From NCBI GenBank assembly GCA_964453335.1, contig CAYVOK010000002.1, positions 62,001 to 126,000 on the forward strand: a DNA stretch of 64,000 nucleotides, read 5' to 3'. How positions within the stretch are numbered: position 1 is the stretch's first letter; each line of letters opens with the position of its first letter. The translations under genes and the position numbers were made by a program. The DNA is from VGBO01 sp964453335 (lineage in GTDB: Bacteria; Actinomycetota; Acidimicrobiia; Acidimicrobiales; CAIXPF01). Below the pieces are notes generated by a model. It was not told the origin of the DNA. It searched no databases and saw only the letters and a list, made by a program, of their open reading frames with translations. Positions 42,919-50,930 of the stretch are shown in pieces.

Positions 42919-43902
42919 TCAGCCGCCGATCTGGCTCATCGAGCGGTTCGGCCGGATGAAGTGCACCTGGTTGATGGCGTGGCCGGCCCACTTCGCCCCG
43001 ACCGCCCGGGCGATGAGGTCGGCGAGGGCGTCGTCGTCGGCGCCGGAGCGCAGCAGACCCCGCAGGTCGAACTCGTCGACCGCGAACAGACAGTTCCTGA
43101 ACGCCCCCTCGGCGGTGAGCCGCACCCGGTCGCAGCGGTCACAGAAGCTGCGGGTGACCGAGGCGACGATGCCGATCTCGCCGCCGCCGTCGCGGTAGCG
43201 GAACCGTTCCGCCGGGGCGGACCCGTTCGGCACCTCCTCGAGCGGGAAGACCGCGTCGATCGTCCGGTGGATCTCCTCGAAGGTGACGACGGACCGGTTG
43301 TCCCACGCCCCCTGCGCGTCGAGCGGCATGTACTCGATGAAGCGCACGACCACGCCCCGCTCGCGGCCGAACCGGGCGAAGTCCACGATCTCGTCGTCGT
43401 TCACACCCCGCATGAGCACCGCGTTCACCTTGACCGGGGCGAGCCCGGCCTCGAGCGCGGCGTCGATGCCGTCGAGGACCTTGTCGAGCAGGTCCCGCTT
43501 GGTGATCCGTTCGAACCGGTCGTGGCGCAGCGAGTCGCAGCTCACGTTGATCCGTCGCAGACCGGCGGCCGCGAGATCGGCGGCGACGGCGCGCAGCGTC
43601 GCCCCGTTCGTGGTGAGCGCGAGGTCGACGGGGAGGCGGGCGAGCATGCCGACGAGGGTCGGGAGGTGCGCGCGGACGGTCGGTTCGCCACCGGTGATGC
43701 GGATCGAGTCGACGCCGAACCGTTCGACCATGACGGTCGCGACGCGGGTGATCTCCTCGAAGCTCAACAGCTCCGTGCGCGGCAGCCAGGTCATGCCCTC
43801 CTCGGGCATGCAGTACGTGCAGCGGAAGTTGCAGCGGTCGGTGACGGAGATCCGCAGGTCGCGGTGGACTCGGCCGAATCCGTCGACGAGCGGCGTGGTC
43901 AC
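42919..43902 (-). CDS. moaA: GTP 3',8-cyclase MoaA (radical SAM)
   Basis: 327 residues. The radical-SAM cluster motif is TDRCNFRCTYCMP. ITGGEPTVR, TTNGATL and INVSCDSL follow. The second cluster region is FCDRCDRVRLTAEGAFRNC. The C-terminus ends in Gly-Gly (MSQIGG), which MoaA needs for activity. The GTG at 43902 is 6 bases after TACGAT, predicting a leaderless mRNA; the longest frame would add 95 antisense-like residues. Confidence 0.96.
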   Translation of the reverse strand: MTTPLVDGFGRVHRDLRISVTDRCNFRCTYCMPEEGMTWLPRTELLSFEEITRVATVMVERFGVDSIRITGGEPTVRAHLPTLVGMLARLPVDLALTTNGATLRAVAADLAAAGLRRINVSCDSLRHDRFERITKRDLLDKVLDGIDAALEAGLAPVKVNAVLMRGVNDDEIVDFARFGRERGVVVRFIEYMPLDAQGAWDNRSVVTFEEIHRTIDAVFPLEEVPNGSAPAERFRYRDGGGEIGIVASVTRSFCDRCDRVRLTAEGAFRNCLFAVDEFDLRGLLRSGADDDALADLIARAVGAKWAGHAINQVHFIRPNRSMSQIGG

Positions 43903-43908
43903 GGCTGG

Positions 43909-43914
43909 ATCGTA
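43909..43914 (-). promoter_or_regulatory. Predicted leaderless -10 box for moaA
   Basis: Minus-strand TACGAT, 6 bases before the GTG at 43902, inside the short gap after moeA. Confidence 0.45.
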
Positions 43915-43921
43915 CCGTCGC

Positions 43922-45145
43922 TCATCGGAGGAGGAGCACGTCGACGCTCCCACCGGCGGCCACCCCGTCGCCGTCGGGGACGACGGCGAGCGCATTCGCC
44001 GCGGCCATAGCGGCGAGATGGTGCGAACCCTGACCTCCTGCGGTCCGCACGACGTAGGCCGCACGCGCGTGGTCGTAGTCGGCGACGACACGCTGGAAGT
44101 GCGTCTTGCCGTCGGGCGTGCGCCGCAACCCCTCGGGTGCGACGGCACGGACGGGAGGCCGGGCGAGCCGGTCGTCCGGATAGCCACCGAGGCGCCGGAG
44201 GCCGGGCCGGGCGAACAGCTCGAAGCTCACCATCGAGCTGACCGGGTTGCCCGGCAGACCGAAACAGGGGATCCCGTGCACGTGCCCGAACGCGAGCGGC
44301 TTCGCCGGCTTGATCGCGACCTGCATCCAGTTCATCTCGCCGACGCGGTCGAGGACCCGCTTCACGTAGTCGAAGTCCCCCATGCTGACCCCGCCCGAGG
44401 ACAACAGCGCATCACAGTGGCGTGCCCCGTCCTCGAACGCCGCTGCGATCGTCGCCTCGACGTCGGGCTGGAGCCCGAGGTCGACGGGGACGCACCCGGC
44501 GGCGGCGACGAGCGCGAGCAACGTCGCCCGGTTCGAGTCGCGGATCTGACCGGGTCGGAGGGCGACGGGGCCCTCGACGAGCTCGTCGCCGGTGGACAGC
44601 ACCCCGACGCGCGGCCGCGGGTGGACGACCACCTCCACGAGCCCGAGCGAGCGGAGGACGCCGAGATGGGCGGCGGAGAGCTCCTCGCCGGCGCGGAACA
44701 CGACGGTGCCCGGCCGCACGTCGTCGCCGGCCGGCCGGATCGCCGACCCTGCGCCGACCGCTGCGCCGACCGCGACCCGGTCGCCGCCGTCGAGGGCGGT
44801 GGTGTCCTCCACCATCACGACGGCGTCCGCCCCCGGGGGGATCGGGGCGCCGGTCATGATCCGGATCGCCTGACCTGCGCCGACGGCACAGTCGGCGACC
44901 GCACCTGCGGCGACGGTGCCGACGACGTCGAGCACCACGGGCGTCGACGGCCCGGCACCCGTGACGTCGACCGACCGGACGGCGAACCCGTCGACGGCGG
45001 TGTTGTCGAAGGGCGGGATCAGCTCACCGGCGACGACGTCGGCGGCGAGCACGAGCCCGGCCACCTCGGCGACGGCGACGGGCCGCGGGGCGAGCGGGGT
45101 GCACCCCGCGAGCACGCGGGTCCGGGCGACCTCGAGCGGGATCAT
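43922..45145 (-). CDS. moeA: Molybdopterin molybdenumtransferase MoeA
   Basis: 407 residues, the usual MoeA length. It inserts molybdate into adenylated molybdopterin. Seen are PPFDNTAVDGFAVRS, IMTGAPIPPGADAVVMVED, VGVLSTGDELVEG, the MoCF-type loop SSGGVSMGDFDYVK and GLPGNPVSSMVSFE. The ATG overlaps the galU stop as ATGA, so it can be translated from the galU mRNA. A TAGCGT box 7 bases upstream (45153-45158) may also start a leaderless transcript. Confidence 0.95.
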   Translation of the reverse strand: MIPLEVARTRVLAGCTPLAPRPVAVAEVAGLVLAADVVAGELIPPFDNTAVDGFAVRSVDVTGAGPSTPVVLDVVGTVAAGAVADCAVGAGQAIRIMTGAPIPPGADAVVMVEDTTALDGGDRVAVGAAVGAGSAIRPAGDDVRPGTVVFRAGEELSAAHLGVLRSLGLVEVVVHPRPRVGVLSTGDELVEGPVALRPGQIRDSNRATLLALVAAAGCVPVDLGLQPDVEATIAAAFEDGARHCDALLSSGGVSMGDFDYVKRVLDRVGEMNWMQVAIKPAKPLAFGHVHGIPCFGLPGNPVSSMVSFELFARPGLRRLGGYPDDRLARPPVRAVAPEGLRRTPDGKTHFQRVVADYDHARAAYVVRTAGGQGSHHLAAMAAANALAVVPDGDGVAAGGSVDVLLLR

Positions 45146-46155
45146 GCGCCCGACGCTAGTGGCGGTCCTCCCGTACCGGTCCCGTCGACACCACGGCGCA
45201 CGACCTCGGTCAGGTACCGGGCGAACGCGGGCCCGATGTCCGGCCGACGCAGCGCGAGGTCGACCGTCGCACGGAGGTAGTCGAGCTTCGCGCCGACGTC
45301 GTACCGACCGCCGGTGCAACGCACGCCGGCCAGCCCCTCGGCCCGGGCGAGGCGGTCCATGGCGTCGGTCAGCTGGATCTCGCCACCGGCGCCGGGGCCG
45401 AGTCCGTCGAGGTGCCGGAAGATCGACGAGGTGAACACGTACCGGCCGATGACGGCGAGGTAGGACGGCGCGCGGTCGGGGGCGGGTTTCTCGACGAGGC
45501 CGGCGAGCGGCAGCACGTCACCGTCGGCGGCGGCGCGCACCGGCACGGCACACCCGTACGCACCGATCTCCTCGGGCGGCACGGCGAGCAACGCGACCGA
45601 CGACCGGTCGGTCTGCACCGTCGTCGCGACGAGACGCCGCAGCAGCGCGCCACCGTCGACGAGCAGGTCGTCGGGCAGCAGCACGGCGAAGGGCTCGTCG
45701 CCGACGTGGTGGCGGGCGACGTGGACGGCGTGACCGAGTCCGAGCGGCTCGCCCTGGCGGAGCGTGTGCACCCGTGCGAGGTCGGCGAGACGACGCAGTT
45801 CGGCGACCTCGTCGTGGCGGCCACGTCCGGTGAGGCGGGCCTCGAGTTCGAACGCTCGGTCGAAGTGGTCCTCGACCGCCTTCTTGTGCGGGCTCGTCAC
45901 GAGGAGGATGTCGGTGATCCCGGCTGCGACGGCCTCCTCGACGACGTACTGGATGGCCGGGGCGTCGACGAGCGGCAGCATCTCCTTCGGCACGGCCTTG
46001 GTGGCGGGGAGGAACCGGGTGCCGAGTCCTGCGGCGGGGATGACCGCCTTCCGCACGGTCCGTCCCGCCGGGGCGTCCGGCGGGGCGTCGACCAGCACGG
46101 CCCGGCCCGCCGACACAGGGGCGGTGGGCGACCGGGGGATGACGGGAAGCTGCAC
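45142..46155 (-). CDS. galU: UTP-glucose-1-phosphate uridylyltransferase
   Basis: 337 residues from the GTG at 46155, which follows a GGAG site by 6 bases. A later GTG at 46056 would give the more usual N-terminus VRKAVIPAAGLGTRFLPATK. It makes UDP-glucose for surface polysaccharide and glycolipids. Seen are the nucleotide loop AAGLGTRFLPATKAVPKEML, LLVTSPHKKAVEDHFD, VLLPDDLL, LVEKP and GGRYDVGAKLDYLRA. It is divergent from the fmdB-like gene and coupled to moeA. Confidence 0.94.
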   Translation of the reverse strand: MQLPVIPRSPTAPVSAGRAVLVDAPPDAPAGRTVRKAVIPAAGLGTRFLPATKAVPKEMLPLVDAPAIQYVVEEAVAAGITDILLVTSPHKKAVEDHFDRAFELEARLTGRGRHDEVAELRRLADLARVHTLRQGEPLGLGHAVHVARHHVGDEPFAVLLPDDLLVDGGALLRRLVATTVQTDRSSVALLAVPPEEIGAYGCAVPVRAAADGDVLPLAGLVEKPAPDRAPSYLAVIGRYVFTSSIFRHLDGLGPGAGGEIQLTDAMDRLARAEGLAGVRCTGGRYDVGAKLDYLRATVDLALRRPDIGPAFARYLTEVVRRGVDGTGTGGPPLASGA

Positions 46156-46241
46156 GGTGGTCTCCGGGGTCGGTGGGGTCGTCGTGCCCCGTCGGGCGAG
46201 CCGCCACACCCGGCGACTTCGGCCTGCCCACCCCGCCGCGG

Positions 46242-46272
46242 TACCCTGGCACTCTCCGCTGTCGAGTGCTAA
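46242..46272 (+). promoter_or_regulatory. CIRCE-like HrcA operator overlapping the fmdB promoter
   Basis: CTGGCACTC at 46246-46254, a 9-base spacer, and GAGTGCTAA at 46264-46272. The CIRCE consensus is TTAGCACTC-N9-GAGTGCTAA; the right arm is perfect and the left arm matches 7 of 9. A TACCCT -10 box at 46242-46247 overlaps its left edge, placing the transcription start inside the operator. This is the usual position for HrcA repression of heat-shock genes. Confidence 0.7.
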
Positions 46273-46294
46273 CTGCGTGAGGAGCCCCACCCCG

Positions 46295-46630
46295 ATGCCC
46301 ACGTACGTGTACCGCTGTCTCGAGTGCGACAAGCAGTTCGAGGAACAACAGTCCTTCACCGATCCGCCCCGCACGGTGTGCAACTGCGAGAAGGGCGCGC
46401 CGGTGAAGAAGGTGTTCACCCCCGTCGGAGTGACCTTCAAGGGTTCCGGCTTCTACAAGACCGACTCCAAGTCGTCGTCGTCCGCGAGCCGCACGACGAG
46501 CTCCGACTCGTCGTCGGGGTCGTCGAGCTCATCGAGCGCTTCGTCGTCGGAGTCGTCGGGCACGTCGAGCTCCTCGGACAGCTCCTCGTCGGGTTCGTCG
46601 TCCGGCGGCTCGTCGACGGGTGGCGACTGA
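46295..46630 (+). CDS. FmdB-family zinc-ribbon protein with Ser-rich tail
   Basis: 111 residues. The N-terminus MPTYVYRCLECDKQFEEQQS and TDPPRTV are the FmdB putative regulatory family. The first metal pair is CLEC. The second is CNC rather than the usual CPxCG. KKVFTPVGVTFKGSGFYKTD ends the domain. Residues from about 58 on are almost only Ser with Gly, Thr and Asp, a low-complexity tail. A GAGGAG ribosome site precedes the ATG, and a CIRCE-like operator covers the promoter. Confidence 0.85.
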   Translation: MPTYVYRCLECDKQFEEQQSFTDPPRTVCNCEKGAPVKKVFTPVGVTFKGSGFYKTDSKSSSSASRTTSSDSSSGSSSSSSASSSESSGTSSSSDSSSSGSSSGGSSTGGD

Positions 46631-47387
46631 CGTGTCCGTCCCGCCCGCCGACGTCGGGGTCTTCGGCGGGTCCGGGCTCTACGAGTTCCTCGACGAGGTC
46701 ACCGAGGTGGCGGTCGAGACGCCGTACGGTCCGCCCTCCGCTCCCCTCCACTACGGCACCGTCGCCGGGCGGACGGTCGCGTTCCTCGCACGCCATGGCC
46801 GCCACCACGAGTTCCCGGCGCACCGGGTGAACTTCCGGGCGAACGTGTGGGCGATGCAGCAGGCGGGCGTCCGTGCCCTCTTCGGACCGTGCTCCGCCGG
46901 CTCGCTGCAACCCGGGATCGCCCCCGGGCACTTCGTCGTCATCGACCAGTTCGTCGACCGCACCTCGGGTCGGGCGGACACGTTCTTCGACGGTCCGGGA
47001 CCGCAGCACACGTCGATGGCCCACCCCTACGACGCGCGGCTCCGGGAGATCCTCACCCAGGCGTGCCGGGAGCAGGACGTCGTCACCCACCCGACCGGCA
47101 CGGTCGTGGTGATCAGCGGCCCGCGGTTCTCGACGACGGCCGAGTCCCGCTGGTTCAGCCAGATGGGGTGGTCGGTCGTGAACATGACGAACTACCCGGA
47201 AGCGGCGCTCGCCGTCGAGGCCGGGATCCCCTACGCGAGCGTCGCGCTCGTCACCGACTACGACGCCGGCCTCGAGGACGACCCGGCGGTCGAACCGGTC
47301 ACGCAGGAGCAGGTGTTCGAGTTCTTCCGCCGCAACATCGCCACCGTGCGCGGCGCGCTGTTCCGAGCGATCGAACTGCTCGACTGA
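46620..47387 (+). CDS. mtnP: S-methyl-5'-thioadenosine phosphorylase
   Basis: 255 residues. It splits methylthioadenosine by phosphorolysis in methionine salvage. Seen are VGVFGGSGLYEFL, LARHGRHHEFPAHRVNFRAN, the CSAGSLQPGIAPGHFVVIDQ block, the DRTSGRADTFFDG loop, ISGPRFSTTAESRWF and VNMTNYPEAALA. The GTG at 46620 overlaps fmdB by 11 bases; a GTG at 46632 just after the fmdB stop is an equally good start. Possibly co-expressed with fmdB. Confidence 0.93.
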   Translation: MATDVSVPPADVGVFGGSGLYEFLDEVTEVAVETPYGPPSAPLHYGTVAGRTVAFLARHGRHHEFPAHRVNFRANVWAMQQAGVRALFGPCSAGSLQPGIAPGHFVVIDQFVDRTSGRADTFFDGPGPQHTSMAHPYDARLREILTQACREQDVVTHPTGTVVVISGPRFSTTAESRWFSQMGWSVVNMTNYPEAALAVEAGIPYASVALVTDYDAGLEDDPAVEPVTQEQVFEFFRRNIATVRGALFRAIELLD

Positions 47388-47399
47388 CCGTCGGGTCGA

Positions 47400-48110
47400 T
47401 CAGTGGATCGACGTCGACGGGACGATGCGCGGCCGCCACCGGCGGGGCGCATCGAAGTGGTGGCCGACCACACGGCCCTGCGGCAACGCGGCGAGGAAGC
47501 TCGCGGCGTCGGTGAAGTCGGGCATCTCGACGTAGGCGGCGCCGATCGCCTCGGCGACGTGCGCGTCGCTGCCGCCGCCACCGGGCAGACCGACCTCGGC
47601 GGCGAACTCGGCGGCACGCCGCTGCAGGTGGACGAGCGACGTCTTGCCGTTCCACGTCTCGATCGCGTCGACGAGGCCGCGTTCGACGAGGTCGACGAGC
47701 ACCGGCTCCTGCAGGCAGTTCCGCATCGGGTCGAAGGGGTGCGGGATGTAGACGATCCCACCCTGCGCCCGGATGCGTTCGCACACCTCGACGGGAGGCA
47801 GGCTGCCCGGGATCCGCTCGGTCAGGAACAGACCGATGATCTCCCCGACGTAGGTCTTGACCTCCTCGCCGAGCACGACCCGGCACGGCAGGCGATCCTG
47901 CAACTCCTCCGCCCCGCGCAGCGCGTTGTGGTCGGTGATGCAGAGCACGTCGATGCCGGCCGCCTCGATGCCCTCGACGAGTTCCTCCGGCGTCGTCGTC
48001 GAGTCACCCGACCACATGGTGTGACTGTGCATGTCGACGCGCACCCAGCCCTCGGGCCGCTCGTCGGCGAGGTGGGGGTGACGGGCGATGCCCTCGTCGG
48101 TCGGACGCAC
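47400..48110 (-). CDS. PHP-domain phosphoesterase
   Basis: 236 residues. Metal-binding PHP motifs are RVDMHSHTMWSGD, CITDHNALRGA, VLGEEVKTYVGEIIGLF, VYIPHPFDP and GGSDAHVAEAIG. Stand-alone PHP proteins of this type include nucleoside 3',5'-bisphosphate and other phosphoesterases; the substrate is open. The GTG at 48110 lies 8 bases after TAGCCT, giving a leaderless start; a GTG six bases earlier is too close to the box. It shares its strand with tldE/tldD. Confidence 0.85.
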   Translation of the reverse strand: MRPTDEGIARHPHLADERPEGWVRVDMHSHTMWSGDSTTTPEELVEGIEAAGIDVLCITDHNALRGAEELQDRLPCRVVLGEEVKTYVGEIIGLFLTERIPGSLPPVEVCERIRAQGGIVYIPHPFDPMRNCLQEPVLVDLVERGLVDAIETWNGKTSLVHLQRRAAEFAAEVGLPGGGGSDAHVAEAIGAAYVEMPDFTDAASFLAALPQGRVVGHHFDAPRRWRPRIVPSTSIH

Positions 48111-48118
48111 GATCACCG

Positions 48119-48124
48119 AGGCTA
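48119..48124 (-). promoter_or_regulatory. Predicted leaderless -10 box for the PHP gene
   Basis: Minus-strand TAGCCT, 8 bases before the GTG at 48110 and just after the tldE stop. Confidence 0.45.
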
Positions 48125-48126
48125 GA

Positions 48127-49473
48127 TCAGCGGCCCGACAGGGCGACGTCCGCGACGGCGAGCGGCACCGACCCGGTCCCGCCGGGCTGCCACTCGACGA
48201 CCCCGCCGACCTCGACGACATCTGCGAGGAGCCGCTGCAGCGTCGACGCGATCGTCACCTCGCGCACCGGTTCCGCAAGCGCACCACCGCGCACCATGAG
48301 CCCGTCCGCGCCGACGGAGAAGTCGCCGCTCACCGGGTTCACGCCCGAGTGGAGCCCGTGCATCGACTGCACGAGGAAGCCGTCGCCCACCCGGGCGAGG
48401 ATCGTCTCGAGGTCGCCGTCGACCGGTACGACCTGCAGCGCCCGGGCACCGACGCCGGGCAGGGTGCGCGCACCCCGGATCGCGGAGCCGGTCGAGGCGG
48501 CACCGGCCCGCCGTGCCGTCGCGCTGTTGTGGAGGAACGCCCGGAGACGACCGCCCTCGAGCAGCGGTGTGCGGCGGCTGGCGAGTCCTTCGCCGTCGAC
48601 CGCCTCCGCACCGACGGAACGTTCGTCTGTCGGGTCGTCGAGCAGGCCGAGGAGCGGTGACGCCACCACCTCGCCGAGGCGGTCGGCGAACGGTGACCGC
48701 CCCCGGGTGACCACGTCGCCGCAGAGGGTCCCGGCGACGATGCCGAGCAGGGTCGCCGCCCGCCGCGCGTCGAGGATGACGGTGACACGCGCCGAGGGGA
48801 CGGGTGCGGCGCCGATGAGACGCGTCGCCTCCCGGACCGCCTCCGCCGCCACACGGTCGGGTCGGAGCGCGTCGGGGTCGCGACCGACGTCGACGCCGTA
48901 GCCGCTGTGCGTCGACGGCCCGTCGTCCGCGAGCGCCTGCACGCTGAGGAACGCCGTCGTCGCCCGCGACGTCGCCCGGATCCCCGTCGTCGACGCGATC
49001 GCCCACTCCGACGCGCTGTCGCCGTAGGTGGCGACGCGCACACCGCGGATCCGTGGGTCCGCGGCACGGGTCGCCCGTTCGAGGTCGAGGGCGAGCGCGA
49101 TCTTGCGGTCGGCGGGGACGGCGGCGAGCGCCGAGGACCACGGGTCGATCGCCGGTGCGGCGACACCGTCGGGTTCGGCGAGACCGGCCCACGGGTCGGG
49201 CTCCGCGAAGGACGCGTTGTCACGGGCCTCGGCGAGGGCGTCGGCGACGACGTCGTCGTCGAAGGAACCGGCGTGCGCGAACCCGACGCGACCGTCGACG
49301 ACGACCCGGATGCCGACACCGAAGGACTCCGCCGACGTGAACGACTCGACCTCGCCACCGTGCGCACGGACGGTGGTGGAGCTCGATCGGCTCACCGCGA
49401 CCTCGAGGCCCTCCCCCGGTGCCGCACGGTCGACGACGCGGGCGGCGAGTGCGTCGAGGTCGACGGCGGTCAT
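48127..49473 (-). CDS. tldE: Metalloprotease subunit TldE/PmbA
   Basis: 448 residues. Forms a heterodimeric protease with TldD. Family segments are GGEVESFTSAESFGVGIRV, FAHAGSFDDDVV, HSGVNPVSGDFSVGADGLMV and VREVTIASTLQRLL. As expected for TldE, the zinc HExxxH motif is absent; the matching region reads VTVILDARRAATLLGIVAG. In E. coli the complex matures microcin B17 and degrades CcdA. ATGA overlap couples it to tldD. Confidence 0.93.
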   Translation of the reverse strand: MTAVDLDALAARVVDRAAPGEGLEVAVSRSSSTTVRAHGGEVESFTSAESFGVGIRVVVDGRVGFAHAGSFDDDVVADALAEARDNASFAEPDPWAGLAEPDGVAAPAIDPWSSALAAVPADRKIALALDLERATRAADPRIRGVRVATYGDSASEWAIASTTGIRATSRATTAFLSVQALADDGPSTHSGYGVDVGRDPDALRPDRVAAEAVREATRLIGAAPVPSARVTVILDARRAATLLGIVAGTLCGDVVTRGRSPFADRLGEVVASPLLGLLDDPTDERSVGAEAVDGEGLASRRTPLLEGGRLRAFLHNSATARRAGAASTGSAIRGARTLPGVGARALQVVPVDGDLETILARVGDGFLVQSMHGLHSGVNPVSGDFSVGADGLMVRGGALAEPVREVTIASTLQRLLADVVEVGGVVEWQPGGTGSVPLAVADVALSGR

Positions 49474-50858
49474 GCCGCCGTGCCGCCGACCGTCAGCGCG
49501 GGCACCCGCAGGGTCGGCGTACCCGTCCCCACCGGGACGCCCTGCCCGTCCTTGCCGCAGGTCCCGGGGGAACCCATCGCGAAGTCGGTGCCGACCGCGT
49601 CGATCGACGCGAGCGCGTTCGGGCCGTTGCCGATGAGGTTGCCGTCCCGGATCGGTTCGGTGATGCGACCGCCCTCGATGAGGTACGCCTCGGTCATGCC
49701 GAACACGAAGTCCCCCGATGCGGTGTCGACCTGGCCGCCGCCGAGCTGTGCGACGTACACGCCGTGATCGGTGTCGGCGACGATGTCGGCGGGGTCGGAC
49801 GTCCCGGCGGTGATGTACGTGTTCGTCATGCGCACCATCGGCAGGTGGCGGTAGCTCTGCCGCCGCCCGTTCCCGGTACCCGCACGGCCTTCGCGTCGCG
49901 CCCGGTCGAGGTCGTACAGGTAGTCGGTGAGGACACCGCCGTCGATGAGCACGTTGCGCGCCGCCGGACGGCCCTCGTCGTCGAGGGGCAGGTAGCCCCA
50001 TTCGCCGGCCATCGTCCCGTCGTCGACGACGGTGACGAGCGGGCTCGCGACCTGCTGACCGAGCCGACCGGCGAACACCGACGCACCCTTCGCGACGAGG
50101 TCGGCCTCGAGACCGTGCCCGCACGCCTCGTGGAAGAGGATCCCACCCGATCCGGATGCGATCACGACGGGCAGGGAACCGCTCGGCGCCGGGCGGGCGG
50201 CGAGCTTGCGCACGGCCCGGGCGGCGGCGCGCTCGGCGAGGTCGGCGACGTCGTGGTCGTCGAACAGTTCGAACCCGGCGACGCGGCCGAGGCTCTCCCG
50301 CCCGGTCTGCAGCCCGGTGTCGCCCCGGGCGACGACGCCGACGCTGAAGCTGGTCGTCACCCGGTCGGTCTCGGCGAGCACGCCCTCGCTGTTCGCCACC
50401 GCCGTGCGCCGACGGGCGTCGCCGTAGCGGGCCGACACCTGCACCACCGACGGACCGGCCGCACGGGCGGCCGCATCGGCACGACGCAGCAGGTCGACCT
50501 TGCGGGCCTTGGGGATCGCAGCGGGGTCGAGGACGGCGAGCGTGTCGCTGCGCCGGGCCCGGTCGAGTGCGACCGCACGCCCGGATGCTCCACCGCCACG
50601 GGCGGCGGCCGCTGCGACCCGTGCGGCCTCGGCGAGACCGGCCTCGCTGAGGTCGGCCGTGTGCGCGAACCCGGTCCCGTTGCCGACGACGACACGGATG
50701 CCGGCGCCACGGTCGCGGCCCGTCACGAGTTCCTCGATCCGGCCGTCGTCGAGGCCGGCGGACGACGTGCGGACGTCCTCGACGAACACCTCGGCGAAGT
50801 CGCCGCCGCGGCCGAGCGCGACGTCGAGCGTGCGTCGCAGCAGGTCGTGATCGATCAC
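49470..50858 (-). CDS. tldD: Metalloprotease subunit TldD
   Basis: 462 residues. The zinc motif is ILFHEACGHGLEADLV (HExxxH). Also seen are SGLDDGRIEELVTGRDRGAG, MAGEWGYLPLDDEG, NVLIDGGVLTDYLYD, RMTNTYITAG and VFGMTEAYLIEGGRITEPI. The GTG at 50858 follows a GGAGG site by 4 bases and overlaps the stop of a 17-codon leader ORF as GTGA. Natural substrates in this organism are unknown. Confidence 0.94.
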   Translation of the reverse strand: MIDHDLLRRTLDVALGRGGDFAEVFVEDVRTSSAGLDDGRIEELVTGRDRGAGIRVVVGNGTGFAHTADLSEAGLAEAARVAAAAARGGGASGRAVALDRARRSDTLAVLDPAAIPKARKVDLLRRADAAARAAGPSVVQVSARYGDARRRTAVANSEGVLAETDRVTTSFSVGVVARGDTGLQTGRESLGRVAGFELFDDHDVADLAERAAARAVRKLAARPAPSGSLPVVIASGSGGILFHEACGHGLEADLVAKGASVFAGRLGQQVASPLVTVVDDGTMAGEWGYLPLDDEGRPAARNVLIDGGVLTDYLYDLDRARREGRAGTGNGRRQSYRHLPMVRMTNTYITAGTSDPADIVADTDHGVYVAQLGGGQVDTASGDFVFGMTEAYLIEGGRITEPIRDGNLIGNGPNALASIDAVGTDFAMGSPGTCGKDGQGVPVGTGTPTLRVPALTVGGTAA

Positions 50859-50908
50859 GGTTCCTCCGGTGTCGACGGGGTGGTCGGTGCGACGTGGTGG
50901 AACGTCAC
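50855..50908 (-). CDS. Possible 17-residue leader peptide upstream of tldD
   Basis: GTG at 50908 opens VTFHHVAPTTPSTPEEP and stops at a TGA overlapping the tldD GTG. The start has a stronger ribosome site (AGGAGGTG) than tldD itself and follows a TACCCT -10 box by 10 bases. It may be a translation-coupling leader or a short peptide in its own right. Unproven. Confidence 0.35.
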   Translation of the reverse strand: MTFHHVAPTTPSTPEEP

Positions 50909-50917
50909 GGCACCTCC

Positions 50918-50924
50918 TAGGGTA
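50918..50924. promoter_or_regulatory. Symmetric -10 box shared by tldD operon and thioesterase gene
   Basis: TAGGGTA reads TAGGGT on the plus strand and TACCCT on the minus strand. Plus-strand use places the start of transcription at the thioesterase GTG (7 bases later, leaderless). Minus-strand use gives a short leader with AGGAGGTG before the 17-codon ORF. One melted region could serve both directions. Confidence 0.5.
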
Positions 50925-50930
50925 CCCCCC

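Noticed and set aside
43961..45280. Plus-strand frames opposite moeA and galU
   Set aside because: They are low in hydrophobic residues and overlap genes with firm family motifs on the other strand.
46455..46620. Ser-codon run in fmdB as a DNA microsatellite
   Set aside because: The Ser codons alternate between TCG, AGC, TCC and TCA-type forms, so selection acts on the protein rather than on a simple DNA repeat.
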